Positions 10,446 through 22,341 of a stretch of 64,000 nucleotides of DNA are shown in pieces. The notes under the pieces were generated by a model that was not told the origin of the DNA, did no database searches, and saw nothing but the letters and a program-made list of their open reading frames with translations. The stretch comes from Quercus robur (lineage: Eukaryota; Streptophyta; Magnoliopsida; Fagales; Fagaceae): contig NC_065537.1 of NCBI RefSeq assembly GCF_932294415.1, positions 70,969,761 through 71,033,760 on the forward strand, written 5' to 3'. Numbering within the stretch: position 1 is the first letter of the stretch; each line of letters opens with the position of its first letter. A program made the translations under genes and the position numbers.

Positions 10446-11458
10446 CAAAAAAATTTGTGACCTAATTCAACAATTTAAAATGAGCAATTTTTATGAAAAG
10501 TTATTAGTTTCTTCCAATATCCTAATGGTAGTACTCATTGAACACTTTTTTGCAAAGAGTCATCAATTTGATATTTGTTTATGTAACAATTTTAGTCTCT
10601 ATTGAATTATTATTATTATTTTTTTTTTATACCTAATATCACTATGATCATGCCAAAATAATGAAATATTAAGCATATTCTTAGCATTTTAAATGTCTTT
10701 CATGCAAAATATGGCTACATTTATATAAAGATTTTTCATATGTGTGAGTATTTTGAATATAAAAAAAGGGTTTTAAAAATTTGTAAATTTTAAACGGTAT
10801 TCTTTCTATTGAATACTTCAATTCAGGTTCGCAAAAATAAGGCTTAGTCTGGGGTGATATGCGAATGTAAAATATATTGTTACTTAATATTTTATAAGAG
10901 ACACATGAATTATAAAAAAGAGTCCAAAATTTTTATATAATTTAATTCATTAATTGGCTTTCAATTCTAAAAATATCGAAACAATCAATATCAAATTAAA
11001 TATAATATTTATATTATCACGGCCTCTTTTAACAATGTCAGAATTTAGTTATTGAACAATGTATTTAATAATGAATTTTTCCTAAAAAAATAGTTCAGTA
11101 ATAAATTTGCCTCAAAAGTATTAATTTTAATTTTGATTTTGATGGATAGAGAAAGGAAGAGTAAAATTTTGGAAGATTAAAATTTCTACACTCTTAAACT
11201 ACCGCAAACACAATGAAATGCATTAAAGTGTTAAATATTCGATAAGAGCATAATATTTTTAAAATAATTTTCATTTATTAAATTTTTGGGATTTAATTAA
11301 AATTTTTATATCTTAAGCTAGATAGATAAAACATTCTATCAGTCAATGGAAGATTTTTCCCCCTAAGTGAAAGGACTTATTTTATTATTATTATTTTTTA
11401 TATCATTTTTATACATACTATAAGACAAATAATATCATAAATTCTATTTTACAGGGTC
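10446..11458. other. AT-rich intergenic region
   Basis: No coding frame, RNA gene or element ends that I can support. Contains simple T and ATT runs near 10605-10630. Confidence 0.4.
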
Positions 11459-11461
11459 TTA

Positions 11462-13771
11462 GGGGCTGTTTGGGTTTTCAGTTTCCACCACCCATAACTT
11501 TGTTTCCATCACCCATAATTGAAAATTGGTGGGTCCCACGACTGAGTAGTGTGTTTGGATGTGTTTTCAGTTTTTGTTTCCATCACTGAATTTTCTGATT
11601 TTTGAGTGATGAGTTATGGAAATTGAAAACACATTTTAGGTGTTTTCAAGTTATCAAAACTCAGTTTCCATGGCATTTTCGTAATTAAACACACATGCAT
11701 GGGACCTATTGTCTTGTCAAGTCACTTTCCTTCTCTGTCCCACCGGTCACTCTCCTTTTTTTTTTTGGTTCTTCATCACAAAATATTTTTGGTCTTCGCT
11801 GCACTCCATGACCGAGTAAGGATGTCTCAGACCCATTAAAAAAAATCAAGAAACAAATGCCAAAAACATAAATTAGATCCATTCACGCCGCTGGGTCACG
11901 CCACCTCCACAAACCCATAACTCACCACCACCACGAGCATCACAACATCACTGGACCTCAAAACCCAAATGCCAAAAACATAAACCCACGACGCTTGTAG
12001 GTGGCTCCCTTTCGCACCTTTCTTCTCCATGTCATCGTTGGTCTGAGTAGTGGCTGAGTTTGGGTTGGATGACATTGTCAGATTGGTTGACGTGACTAGG
12101 GTGAAGGATGAAGATTTAGCACCAAACATGTAAGGTTGAATTTAATCAACCATGTGTTGGCTTTATTCCGTGACAAATTTGCTTGTAATATAGCACTTAG
12201 AAACCCTGTATTTAGGTGTGAATCATGTAAGGGTAGTGTGTGAGAGAGTATGAAGAAATGCTCAAGACAATGCAGTGAAGCAGAGACTCGCGGCTAGGAC
12301 TCGCGGCTTGTAAGCCGCCAAAAGTTGCATACGCACAGAGCATGCAGGGGAGCTGAACAGTCATGCCAGTTGGAGCACTACAGGACAAAAATCCAGACTG
12401 GCCATTTAGCTAGCTCGCGGCTTGAACTCGCGACTCATTTAAGTCGCCAACCAACCCTGTTTTGGGAAAAACTGACTCTTCGCATTCCATTATCACACCA
12501 GTATAAATACCCCTCATTCTCACAAAATATGAGTGGCCATTTTCAGAGAGAAAAACCCTAAGAGAGGTTTCTTAAAAACACCCACCTAATTAGAGAGAGC
12601 TATTCATTCTTAGAGAGAAATCTTTGTAGTCTCTTCTCATTCCCTCTCTCATTGTCATACCTATTGAGAGGAGATTTCTATCCAAACACTACCCACACCC
12701 ATTTAGAGTGTTGAGTGTTTTTGGAGCTTTGGGAAGCATTGGAAGATGCCAAGGATGGCAGATGCTATGGTTTAGTAGCAGAATCCGGTAAGCTAGAAAA
12801 GAAAAAGGTTCGGCGCAACCTCGTTGGAGCAAGAAGCTTGGAGGGCTTAGGTATATCAAGTAGATTAGGCTTGGAGGGTCTATTGCTGTTCATGTATCCC
12901 AACTACATTTTCTAGTGGATTATTGACCGCTTGGAGGGCGGCGGAGAGGTTTTACGCCGAGGGCTTCGGTTTCCTCTTCGATAACACATTGTGTGTTGTC
13001 CTTGTGTTTGCATCTCTCTTCCCTTTATCTTTGCCTTTTATTTTCTGCAGTGGATGTGATTTATAATTGGCTTTAGATTGTTTTCCAATTCTGTTTATAG
13101 CTTATGTTCATTTTCCGCACACTAGTTGTTTGTCATAAAGCTTGAACTGGTTAATTTGTGAATTGGGGGTCTAAACGTTTAAGGGTGTTTATACACATAT
13201 TTGAACTTTCAAAACAAAATCTAACAAAACCCACAAAAATTAAACTTAGAAATCTAAGTTTAATTCAATCAAGATCTGACCCACTTGAATTCAATCAAGT
13301 TCAGCTTGAAAAAAATAAAATTTTTGGGACGGTGGAGATCGGCGTTGGGTGAGGTTAGAGGTGGATTTCCTTTGTTGGGTTCGTTGAGGGTTTTGGGAGA
13401 AACAGGGCTGAAGGAAAAATTTTGGGAGAAACAGTGGCATTGTGACTATGGTGGGTTCCTTTGCTGGGTTCTTTGGTTGCACTTTGGCACTGTGATTGTG
13501 GTGGTGGCAAAATGAAATGAGCAGTGAAGAAAATGAAGTGAAATAAGTGTGAGGCGGGTAGACTAACAGAACTCATTGACATGGTGCTCAGGTATGGGTC
13601 CCATAGAAAGTACAAAAAATTGAGTTATGAGAAGTTGGAAATAGTGTGCCAAACGTGCCACCTTTAGGGAGTTGTGATATTTTAAGTGATAAGTGATGAA
13701 TGATGAGTAATGGGTGATGAGCGATGAAAATTGAGTGATGAGTGAGGACTTTTTAAAAACCAAACAGCCCT
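11462..13771. mobile_element. TIR element with TTA target duplication (PIF/Harbinger-like), carrying a nested solo LTR
   Basis: Terminal inverted repeats are GGGGCTGTTTGGGTTTTCAG (left) and AGGGCTGTTTGGTTTTTAAA (right, other strand). TTA flanks both sides (11459-11461 and 13772-13774), the hallmark of PIF/Harbinger insertions. Without the nested LTR it is about 1.2 kb and encodes no transposase. Sub-terminal parts are rich in repeated GTGATGAGTGATG-like words near 13690-13745. Confidence 0.7.
12129..13211 (+). mobile_element. Solo LTR of a SIRE-like Copia retrotransposon
   Basis: It starts TGTAAGGTTGAATTT, ends TTGAACTTTCA, and is flanked by the 5-bp duplication AAACA (12124-12128 and 13212-13216). 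No internal retrotransposon sequence remains, so this is a solo LTR made by LTR-LTR recombination. It matches the LTR at 62449-63557 (opposite strand) along its length, and the fragment at 44309-44569. Notable blocks are repeated CTCGCGGCTTG words near 12290-12440. Confidence 0.85.
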
Positions 13772-13774
13772 TTA

Positions 13775-14518
13775 GCTCCCGCCCTTTGTCTATGTAGTAT
13801 ATCCAACAACAATTCTTCTGGGAGATAGTTTGACATGGAGAGAGAGGGAGAGAGAGATTTGTGTGACATGGTACAAATAAATGTGCTAAAACTTTTACTT
13901 ATTTTTTGTCCATCTCTCTCTCCTCTCCATTAACCCTTTATCTCTTCTCCCTTTTGCTCAGATCGGTCTCTTTCTTGTCCCTCTTTGGTGGTGGATTTTT
14001 GGTGGTTATGTGAGAATGATCTTTTTTTTTTTTTTTCTTTTTTTTTTTTCTTTTTTTGGCAATAGTAGTTTGTGGGTTGTCGATTGTGGTTCAATCTATG
14101 TGGAATTGGGTTTTTGTTTTTGGTTGGTTGCAAGAAAAAGGGGGTGTTTTGGTGATTGGGTAGTTTCGATGGGTTTTGAGTGGGTTGCGGTGTTGGCAAT
14201 GTTTTGGTTGGGACGATACTAGGTTGGGTTTTTTCGATTTTGAGTGGGTTTCGATGAGTTTTGGATGGTTATTGTGGTGGCTGGTTGGTTTTTGGCTTAC
14301 TGCTTGTGAGGGGTGGTGATGTTTTTATTTATTTATTTTTGTTTCTTTTTTGTTAATAAAATGTAGGAGTTTTTTAAAGTTATTTTAATGGATGATGTGT
14401 TAAAATAAGAGATGTGATACATAAAAAAAGAAAAGAAAAAGAAAAAGAAAGGAGATGGGATGTAAAATGTATTTTAAATGTTTGTGTTAAAAATTAAATA
14501 AAGTAATTTTTTTTGTGT
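13775..14518. other. Intergenic region upstream of the cyclophilin gene
   Basis: Contains GA/CT-rich stretches (13840-13860, 13910-13930), a T-rich block (14018-14058) and G/T-rich low-complexity DNA. No supported gene. Confidence 0.4.
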
Positions 14519-14566
14519 GAAATATATATACCATATTTTTGGCACAGCTACTCCAACTCACGTGAC
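14519..14566 (+). promoter_or_regulatory. Possible core promoter of the cyclophilin gene (TATA-like run and CACGTG)
   Basis: AATATATATACC lies at 14521-14532, about 190 bp before the ATG, with a palindromic G-box CACGTG at 14559-14564. Position fits a plant promoter with a 5' leader of about 150 nt. Motif evidence only. Confidence 0.3.
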
Positions 14567-14719
14567 CCTATTCCATATTACACAAATTTTCTCACACAAA
14601 TAACTTTAACACAACTCACAACACTACAAGCAAACCAAAAAATAAAAACAAAGAGAAAGAAGAAAAAGCAAAGAGCTCAGCAAGACTCACAGAGAAGCAG
14701 TGAGGTATTCTATCTATCA

Positions 14720-17700
14720 ATGGCAGGAAACACAGGGTCGGGGGTGGAGTGGCACGTGAGACCACCAAACCCAAAGAACCCAATTGTCTTCTTCGACATC
14801 ACCATCGGTAACATCCCCGCTGGCCGTATCAAGATGGAGCTATTCGCCGATATCGCCCCCAAAACCGCCGAAAATTTCAGGTCCTGCCATCCCATCTCTT
14901 TATCTCTCAAAAACTCTCTCTCTCTTTTTTTGTTATTATTTTTATTTACTGCTAAAACGAATTTAAAATTTTGATTTTTTTGTTTTTGGTTATCTGGCAG
15001 GCAGTTCTGTACAGGAGAGTACAGGTAATTTATTAAACACTATAAATTCAGTCTCTCATATTCGTAATTTGATCAATTAACAAGGGTATTTTGGTGATTG
15101 GTTTGTTGAATACTGGCAGGAAAGCTGGATTGCCTGTTGGTTACAAGGGTTGCCAGTTCCATAGGGTGATTAAGGATTTCATGATTCAAGCTGGTGATTT
15201 CTTAAAGGTCTGTACTATTACCCTCAATTTTTTTTGTATTTTTATAAGTCTGCTTAGTTCTATGATTACCTGGAAACTGGTTTTGGCGGGTTGGGGTCAG
15301 TTGTCCGTAGGTTTTACTGGTTAGAAGCGAATCCAAAGGACTCTTCTTTAGAAAGTTTTACTATGTTATTTAAATTAAAAAAAAAAGAAAAAAGTTTTGC
15401 ATTGCGAGTTGAGTAAAAAGAAAGAAAGAAACAAATGAAGTTGCTAGTAAGAGCCATATTGATGATGTGTGTGTTCATGTTTTATTTACTATGTGCCATT
15501 TATATGTACACTAGTTTAAGCGAAAATGTAAGGTTGTAACTTGTAATCTGCACTTTTAATGTAATCCATTGACACTAGGCATCGATTTTTTAAAGTACTG
15601 TAGCTTGAGCTTGCTTATGTTTGTGGGAGTTTTGATGGCCGCCCAGCGGTTTCAAATTCGCAAAAGCCCACTTCTGCAGCTCATCTTTGTGTTGCTTGCT
15701 CAATGATTGTTGTGGCTTCACAGGACTGGCTGTTGCTGTAGCGTCGTTCATTTAATCAAATAGGTTGAGTTCTAGATTGGATTCATGATCTGTCTAAAGA
15801 CTCTAAACTGTAGAAAGCATTAGATAAGATTTGAGGTCATGAGTATTGGGAATTTCTTTTGGAAGTCCTCGTATCTCCTTGATGTATTTGGATAAAGGAG
15901 TTTCCAGCATGGCTGAGACCCTTGGGATCTCTGATATGCCACCTCAGCCCCTCTCTTGTTGATTGGCCGACATTGGTGTTGTGATTTGTGCAGCCAAAAC
16001 AAAAGTTGTAGGGTTTGAGAGAGAGACTTGGGGGGGGGGGGGGATTCATGGTAGTATTTATTAGGAGAAAAACTTATCTCATATCTCTTCTGAAGATATT
16101 GCATGTTCTTAAAACAGGAGATATAATGGTGAAACAAGCTACGCATAACATATTCTTAAAATTAATAATTAATCTTCATTTCTTCTCCGAAAGAAAGAGG
16201 AAAAAGAAAAAAGCCACACTCACACACACACAGGTATTTATATCAACCAGCAATATCCGAGCCAAGAAGGGAACTGGAGCTGAGAACAAGATGGAAAGCA
16301 CAATTTCTCATTTGGAGAATGAAAGTGGTAAGGGTGCTTAAAGCATGGAGAGATAGGAATGGGCTGAGTGCCCTTATAATGGGTTGGGGATTTTTCTAAA
16401 TCTGTCAGTTACAAACCCTTCTTTCTATATTCAGTCTAAGCCCTACCTTGATACATGTCTGTCACAATAGCTGCTCTTTGGAGTGAGGGAAGCTGGAGCG
16501 ATTATCAAGAGAGAGAATCAAGAGGAATTATAGATTAAGAAACTCACTTTAGTCACATTAGACCAGACACACCTTTTTTTTCTATCCTATTCCTTTTGTA
16601 GAAACACATCTACCTGACCAGTAAAAGGTATTGCACTGGGGAAGATGACTCCGGCTGCTAAAGGTAAGATATTAAAGTTGCTCATGCAGTTTCTATAGAA
16701 AGAAGAGCGAGCAAGCTAAAACTTTGCAGTCATACCAGATGCTTATCTCTTCTATCTATCCATACATACTCACTGCCTTCTTGATCTGTAAATCCTAGTT
16801 TTGCCCCTGCTTTAATTTCTGGAAGTTCTAATTCTGCGATCATATGCATTTCTGTTTGCAATAATAATAATGAGACTTTTTATAATGTTGTTATGCTATT
16901 CTTATTATAACAGTTTTGCTTTGCAGGGTGATGGCAGTGGATGTGTTTCCATCTACGGACATAAGTTTGAGGATGAAAATTTTGTTGCCAAACACACTGG
17001 TGCTGGTCTGTTATCAATGGTATACATCTCTCTTCTTGAAATGTATATGCCATGATCTGGTGTTTGGTGGCCGTGCTTTTCCTATGTTCTTGGAAGTTGA
17101 AAAAACTTTTTACTTTGGTATTTCCATCACTGTATGTTTGTTCATCATCTTAACTGGAGCATAGTAGTTTTTGGGACTTGAATCTTTTTGTACTTTGTCC
17201 TTAGGAGACCCATAATGTCTTATTTATTTTTAGGTTAAGTTACAAATTACACACTCTAACTTTTACTGTTTTCATTTTTGTCCCTATAGTTTCAATTGTT
17301 TTTCATTTTGGTCATTTGACTTTCATTTGTTTCCAATGTAGCTCTTCCATCCATGTCCTGCTTTTAATCCCCATTAAACAACATAGTTTTGCTATTGGAA
17401 ACAGATGGGGTTAACAACACATTTTAGGCAGAGATGGATTGGAAATAGATGTAATTTGGACTAAAATGAAAACATGTCAAAATTAGAGTGTGTAATTTGA
17501 GATTTAGTATTGTTTTATATACTGATTGTTCTAGTTGCATCTTTTGATTTCAGTTAGGCAACAAATGCCTAGTTTGTTAATCAATATAATGTGTTTATAT
17601 ATGTATATGCTTACCTATCAAAAAAAAAGAAAAAAAAAAAAAAAAAAGAATCTATGCTCTTACATGATTATTTTTACCTGTTTTAGAAGGAAATATGATA

Positions 17701-18407
17701 CTTTTATTTGTAAAAATTCCTTTGAATTCTCTTAGAATCTCAGCTATATAAAGCAACGTTATAATTCAATTAAGCAATTAAATGATATTACTTAATCCTG
17801 CGAGGCTTGAAAAAAGTTCAGTGGACTCCTGGACAGAAGGATTTGTCCACGGTTGACATGTAGGCTCATCAAGAGAATGTGAAAGCAATTGATATTTTAT
17901 GATCAAGGGTGTAGTACTGTTTGTAGTAGTGGTCCTTGTATATCGTATTAACAATTGGAAGATGGTTGGAAGAAAAAATCTCTCCTTGATTACAAATTGG
18001 TGGACTTAAATCTTCTTCCTACATGACCTCATCAATTCAAATAGGAACTCACCATCTACTTTCATTGTTCAACTCTTTGATAACACGAAAAACCATTAAG
18101 TGCTTACATATCGCCTGTCTACTAGGTTGTTGGTACACCCTTTTTGTACACTTCTATTATATTTTGATACTAAAAAATAAAAGAAGGAAATTATCATCAA
18201 GAGAATGGGTAATAAACTCTTGGACTTCGTTTGTATGAGTTAATATCTCTATCAAACCTCATATTTCTATCCTGAATTTTTGCACAAACTCTTGCTCCAA
18301 TGTAAAGCTCTATTTGAAATGCTAAAGAAGTTCATCTTTTTTCCACCTCTTTTTGCAGGCTAATAGTGGGCCGGGTACTAATGGTTGTCAGGTAACTCAG
18401 CAACTTC

Positions 18408-18443
<36 letters not shown>

Positions 18444-21400
18444 CACACACACACACACACACACAGATCACAAGCCTTGATACATCCCCTTTGGCCATGA
18501 GTTGTCCCACTTCAGTTACATGGCAAGGATAGGATCCTTTCAGGTGGGGTCGATATGGGGAGGAAGAAATCTGCCCTGCCCTGCCTTACTCAGGTGCCAT
18601 CTTAGATGATCCTGATGTTACTTCAAGAAGATTATTTATCACCAGCCTTGTCTGCAAAGTTGCAAATTTTTGTAGGTCCCCTTATCTTTGTTGTTTAGTG
18701 GTACAAAAGACCTAGCTGAATAAAAGTCTACTATTAGCTTTATCCTCTTTATATATGTTTGGAGGTGCATATTAGATGATAGAAACATAAAATTTGATTT
18801 TGAGCCTGTGTACCCGTTACCCTTTCCTTGATGTTCACACCAAAAGTACTGGAATATCTACTTAACATCCAAATAAGATCTGTTGTTTTCTTTAATTCTT
18901 AACTATAATATGTTGTGTTGATTAAGCCTCCCATTTCCTGCAGTTCTTTATCACTTGTGCAAAATGCGACTGGCTTGACAATAAGCACGTTGTATTTGGG
19001 GTATGCTCTAATTCCTTCTCAACTCTGTTATTGTATTATTATTTTTTTATTCATCCAAAAATACCAAATTTTACTCAATAAATGTGTTTTCCACTCTAAC
19101 TTGCAATGTAGACCAGCTTAGGTTTGTTTGAGATTTTATTTGGAGTGAAATGAGGCACTAGGCATCAGTATGAAGACTGATTTCTTCTGATTACTGGATT
19201 GATTTTAGTTAACCCAAGATGTAATTTTTACTTGTGTTGGGGCAATCCAAGTCTTTGTGGTATGCTTATGAGTTGCATCTGAGACTTGTAAACAATTGAA
19301 CGTTTCTTTAGTGTGTTCATTAGGTTACGTCTGCACAGTACAAGTTCACAAACAGTGCCATACCGAGCAACTACCTATGGCCAGGTGTTCAAAAATACTA
19401 CTTTTCTGAGGCTCTACCCAAATGTGTGAGATCCTAGTTAGATCACAGTCTTAGTTGGTGAATGCAACACTTGTGCATGGTTGTTCTAAAGTTCTAGTTT
19501 TGTCCTGAAGCTGATATCTCCAGTTCTAATTCACTTGGGATATTAGAAAGGCCTGGCTACCTTGAATTAGCCATAGATTTTGTGCTTTCTTCATAGTTTG
19601 GTTGTTGCTGCTTTAGATTTCGTGCTTTCCCCTAGTTTGGTAGCTGCTGCTTCTTTCTATTTGCAATGGGTGGTTCCACATTTTTCTTCATTGAATCCAA
19701 AACGTTTTGAGTTTTCCGTTGAGGAAGGGGGTTCTTATTTCTTATTATGGATCTTTGAGAGAGGCCATACCTCAATGAGCTTTGTTTTTATGGGGAAGGA
19801 GAGTGCTAACCGTTTTTTGTTCCACTTGGAGGAATTAATTTCAAAGCGATCTCCTGGTCATTATGCAAGAACGATTAGAGAGGGTGACTTGGTTTTCATC
19901 CTTCAACTGGGGTCCAATGCCCATGGCACGTTTTTAATGGTTTCTGAACTTTTTCATGGTCGACGGAAGGGTAACATAGTGATACCTGAGGGAAGGTTGG
20001 GTAGTGGCTGGCGTGGCTTTGGCCTGAGCCTGAGGAAAATTTTAAAACCAGCTTCCCTGACTAGTTAGGGATCATCTCCTAGAATACAAAGTGCACTGAA
20101 GGCTGATGTGGCGGCGGTGGTTGGTAGACCTCATTATCATGGCGGTGCAACAAATAAAGGCAAGGAGAAGAGTACAGTCTTACAAAATTTGAAATCTTCA
20201 ATTCCCAGTAACCCATACTGTGATCAAGACAGGAGTTTTTCTGGGGAAGATACGGCACAACTTGGGGCGGATATTTTGTCTAATATTGGTGTGATTGCCA
20301 AAAGAGATTTGCTGACTCTAGAGATCTCTTTACGTGTGGAGCGTAGGAAAGAGGGGCAGTGGGCTGTAGTTTCTTCTTTTATTAAAGATATGGGCTCCAA
20401 TCAAATTAGCCATGGAATGAGGCCCAACACTTTCAAGGACCGTAACATGTACACCCAAAACTGTGCCCCCAAACCTAAGCCTAAAGCCCAAACCGTCTCT
20501 CAACAACTCTTTAGTTCTAATCCAAAAGTCACCCACTCTCATCAGGCCATTGACACGGTGCCGATGAAGCTTATCTCCCCCTCCATGCATCCTCTATCTA
20601 TCATCACCACCAACAGCACTTCTAACCCTCCGAGGAGCACCACTAGTAACGAAATCGATTTGCCTCCGACGTCCACCATCATCAAGGACGCCACTTCCCT
20701 TCCGGTGTCCGACATCGTCATCTCCCCTCTAGTGAAGAACTGTCCCACTCCTCCATCAACGACCACCATCATTAAAGGCTCCACTTCCCAAGTGAAGAAC
20801 AGCCGCACCTCCAACTGCAGTAGCTCTTCTCCACCACGGGCTGATTCTTTAGTATTTGGGTCTATGTCGGGCATCATTCCTACACCGTTGACCAACAGCA
20901 TTTCTCAGTCGAGCACTACTGCGGTGACCAGTGCTTTGCTCTCTGATTTGCCAGTAGCTCCGGTGCTAGTTACTGCTGAGGATTGTCATGTTGAGCCTCA
21001 GCCCTCCATTAAGAATTTCGTTGAAGATTTGGAGCACACCTAGGGTAATTCAGAGAAATGGGTCTCAAAGCTTCATGGAGGGAGGTAGATTGCTATTCCT
21101 CTCTCACTTTACCACTCACCTTGGAGCATGTCGGATTTTTCCGATCTCGAGGGAGTTGGTTGACAGGGTAACAACACTTTCCGGAAGCTGTGTTGTGGGA
21201 GCTGTACTCTTTAGGAGGCTTTTTCGAAACTCTATAATATTAGTTGTAATAAGGAGTCCTCTATTGCAGATGTTTTGCACTTTCCTAATCAGTGGCTTCA
21301 CTGGAATCTTCTTTTTTCTAGAGCTTCCTAAGATTGGGAAACAGAGCATTTTACACTTTTCTAGATCTTATCTATTCAATGCCCCTTAATGGTAAACCAG

Positions 21401-22341
21401 CAGGGAATAAGAATTTTAAAGTGAGTGAGTTCTATCTCTCCCTTTCCTCTACTCTTGACATTTCTTTCTCTTGGAAACCTGTGTGGCGTTCAAAGGTCTC
21501 TCCTAGGGTTGCTTTCTTCTCGTTTAGGTAAGATTTTGATTACTGAAAATTTATGGTATAAGGGTGTCGCAGTTGTAGATTGGTGCTATATGTGTAAAAA
21601 GAGTGGGGAATCGGTGAATCATCTTCTTCTTCATTGTCCTATTGCTTATGAATTATGGTCTATGGTGTGGGCTCTATTTGGTCTTCAATGGGTTATGCTG
21701 CTCGGTTTCTCTGATATATTTTCGAGTTGGCAAGGTTCCTTCGGTGGGCGTCGGAGCATTGATTTATGGAGGGCTGTCCCTCATTGCGTCCTATGGTGTA
21801 TTTGGTGAGAACGGAACTCAAGATGTTTCGAAGGGAAGGAACGGTCTTTTTTAGATCTTAAATCTCTCCTTCTTCATACCTTGCTAGAGTGGAGTTCTTC
21901 CTTTAATCTTTTCCCTTGTTCTAATTTTTTAGAAATGCTTGATCTTTGTAATTTATGTGTTTGATGTATTGTTCTCCATGTTCACCCCTGGTGTACCTGG
22001 GCTTTTGTTTAATACAATTCCGTTATTTATCAAAAAAAAAAAAAAAAAAAAAAAACAATTTTAACACAGTTTTGTAAGCAGCTGTAAGCTCAAATTGTTC
22101 TCCTGTTCTTATCAACAAGCCTGTTCTGTGACCATGGCTAAAACTTTCATTTGCAAGCCTCTTTTCCCCACCTTATTTTCTCAAGTAAATAGTTTTGTAG
22201 ATAGATTTAATTTTATTTACTTCTATGCAGAGAGTGCTTGGAGATGGTCTTCTGGTTGTCAGGAAGATTGAGAATGTAGCTGCTGGACCCAACAACCGGC
22301 CTAAGTTAGCTTGCGTTATTGCTGAATGTGGGGAAATGTAA
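14720..22341 (+). CDS. CYP22: Cyclophilin-type peptidyl-prolyl cis-trans isomerase, PPIH/CYP22 type, seven exons
   Basis: Exons, by GT-AG sites: 14720-14880, 15001-15024, 15120-15207, 16927-17019, 18359-18391, 18944-19000 and 22231-22341. Together they give 567 nt and 188 residues with phases consistent throughout. The protein opens [20 protein letters not shown], as plant relatives of human PPIH (U4/U6.U5 snRNP cyclophilin) do, and ends IAECGEM. Active-site features are present: [15 protein letters not shown] (catalytic Arg, Phe and Gln), the [13 protein letters not shown] strand, and [12 protein letters not shown] with the Trp that confers cyclosporin binding. It should isomerise Xaa-Pro bonds, probably in the spliceosomal context in the nucleus (family inference). 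Exon 4 starts Gly-Asp-Gly where relatives usually have Asn-Asp-Gly. The 3.2-kb last intron holds a LINE and intron 4 a MITE, neither touching splice sites. Confidence 0.9.
17232..17508. mobile_element. Short MITE-like inverted-repeat element in cyclophilin intron 4
   Basis: Left end AAATTACACACTCTAACTTT, right end carrying the reverse complement of AAATTACACACTCTAATTTT. About 275 bp, non-coding. No clear target duplication found. Confidence 0.5.
18413..18466. repeat. Compound (CT)n-(CA)n microsatellite in cyclophilin intron 5
   Basis: A run of about 13 CT units, a short ATCA break, then about 10 CA units, shortly after the exon 5 donor site. Likely length-variable. Confidence 0.9.
19560..22055 (+). 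pseudogene. Internally deleted LINE (L1-type) in cyclophilin intron 6
   Basis: Same strand as the host gene. An ORF1-like part (19580-21043, one in-frame TAG at 20066) begins with a domain ending [14 protein letters not shown], followed by a Ser/Thr/Pro-rich tail. After about 21050 the frame matches the end of plant LINE ORF2: an FKVSEFY segment, the [10 protein letters not shown] motif and a zf-RVT Cys/His cluster ([19 protein letters not shown], 21570-21650). The endonuclease and catalytic RT are missing, so a large internal deletion separates the two. It ends in a 3' UTR and a 22-base A tail near 22033-22054. The 5' end and target duplication are not resolved. Confidence 0.7.

Noticed and set aside
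14010..14222. Short frame starting with a run of phenylalanines upstream of the cyclophilin
   Set aside because: Low-complexity T-rich DNA with no domain, lying in the promoter region.
20330..20901. Minus-strand frames of 86 and 119 codons in cyclophilin intron 6
   Set aside because: Antisense shadows of the LINE ORF1-like frame.
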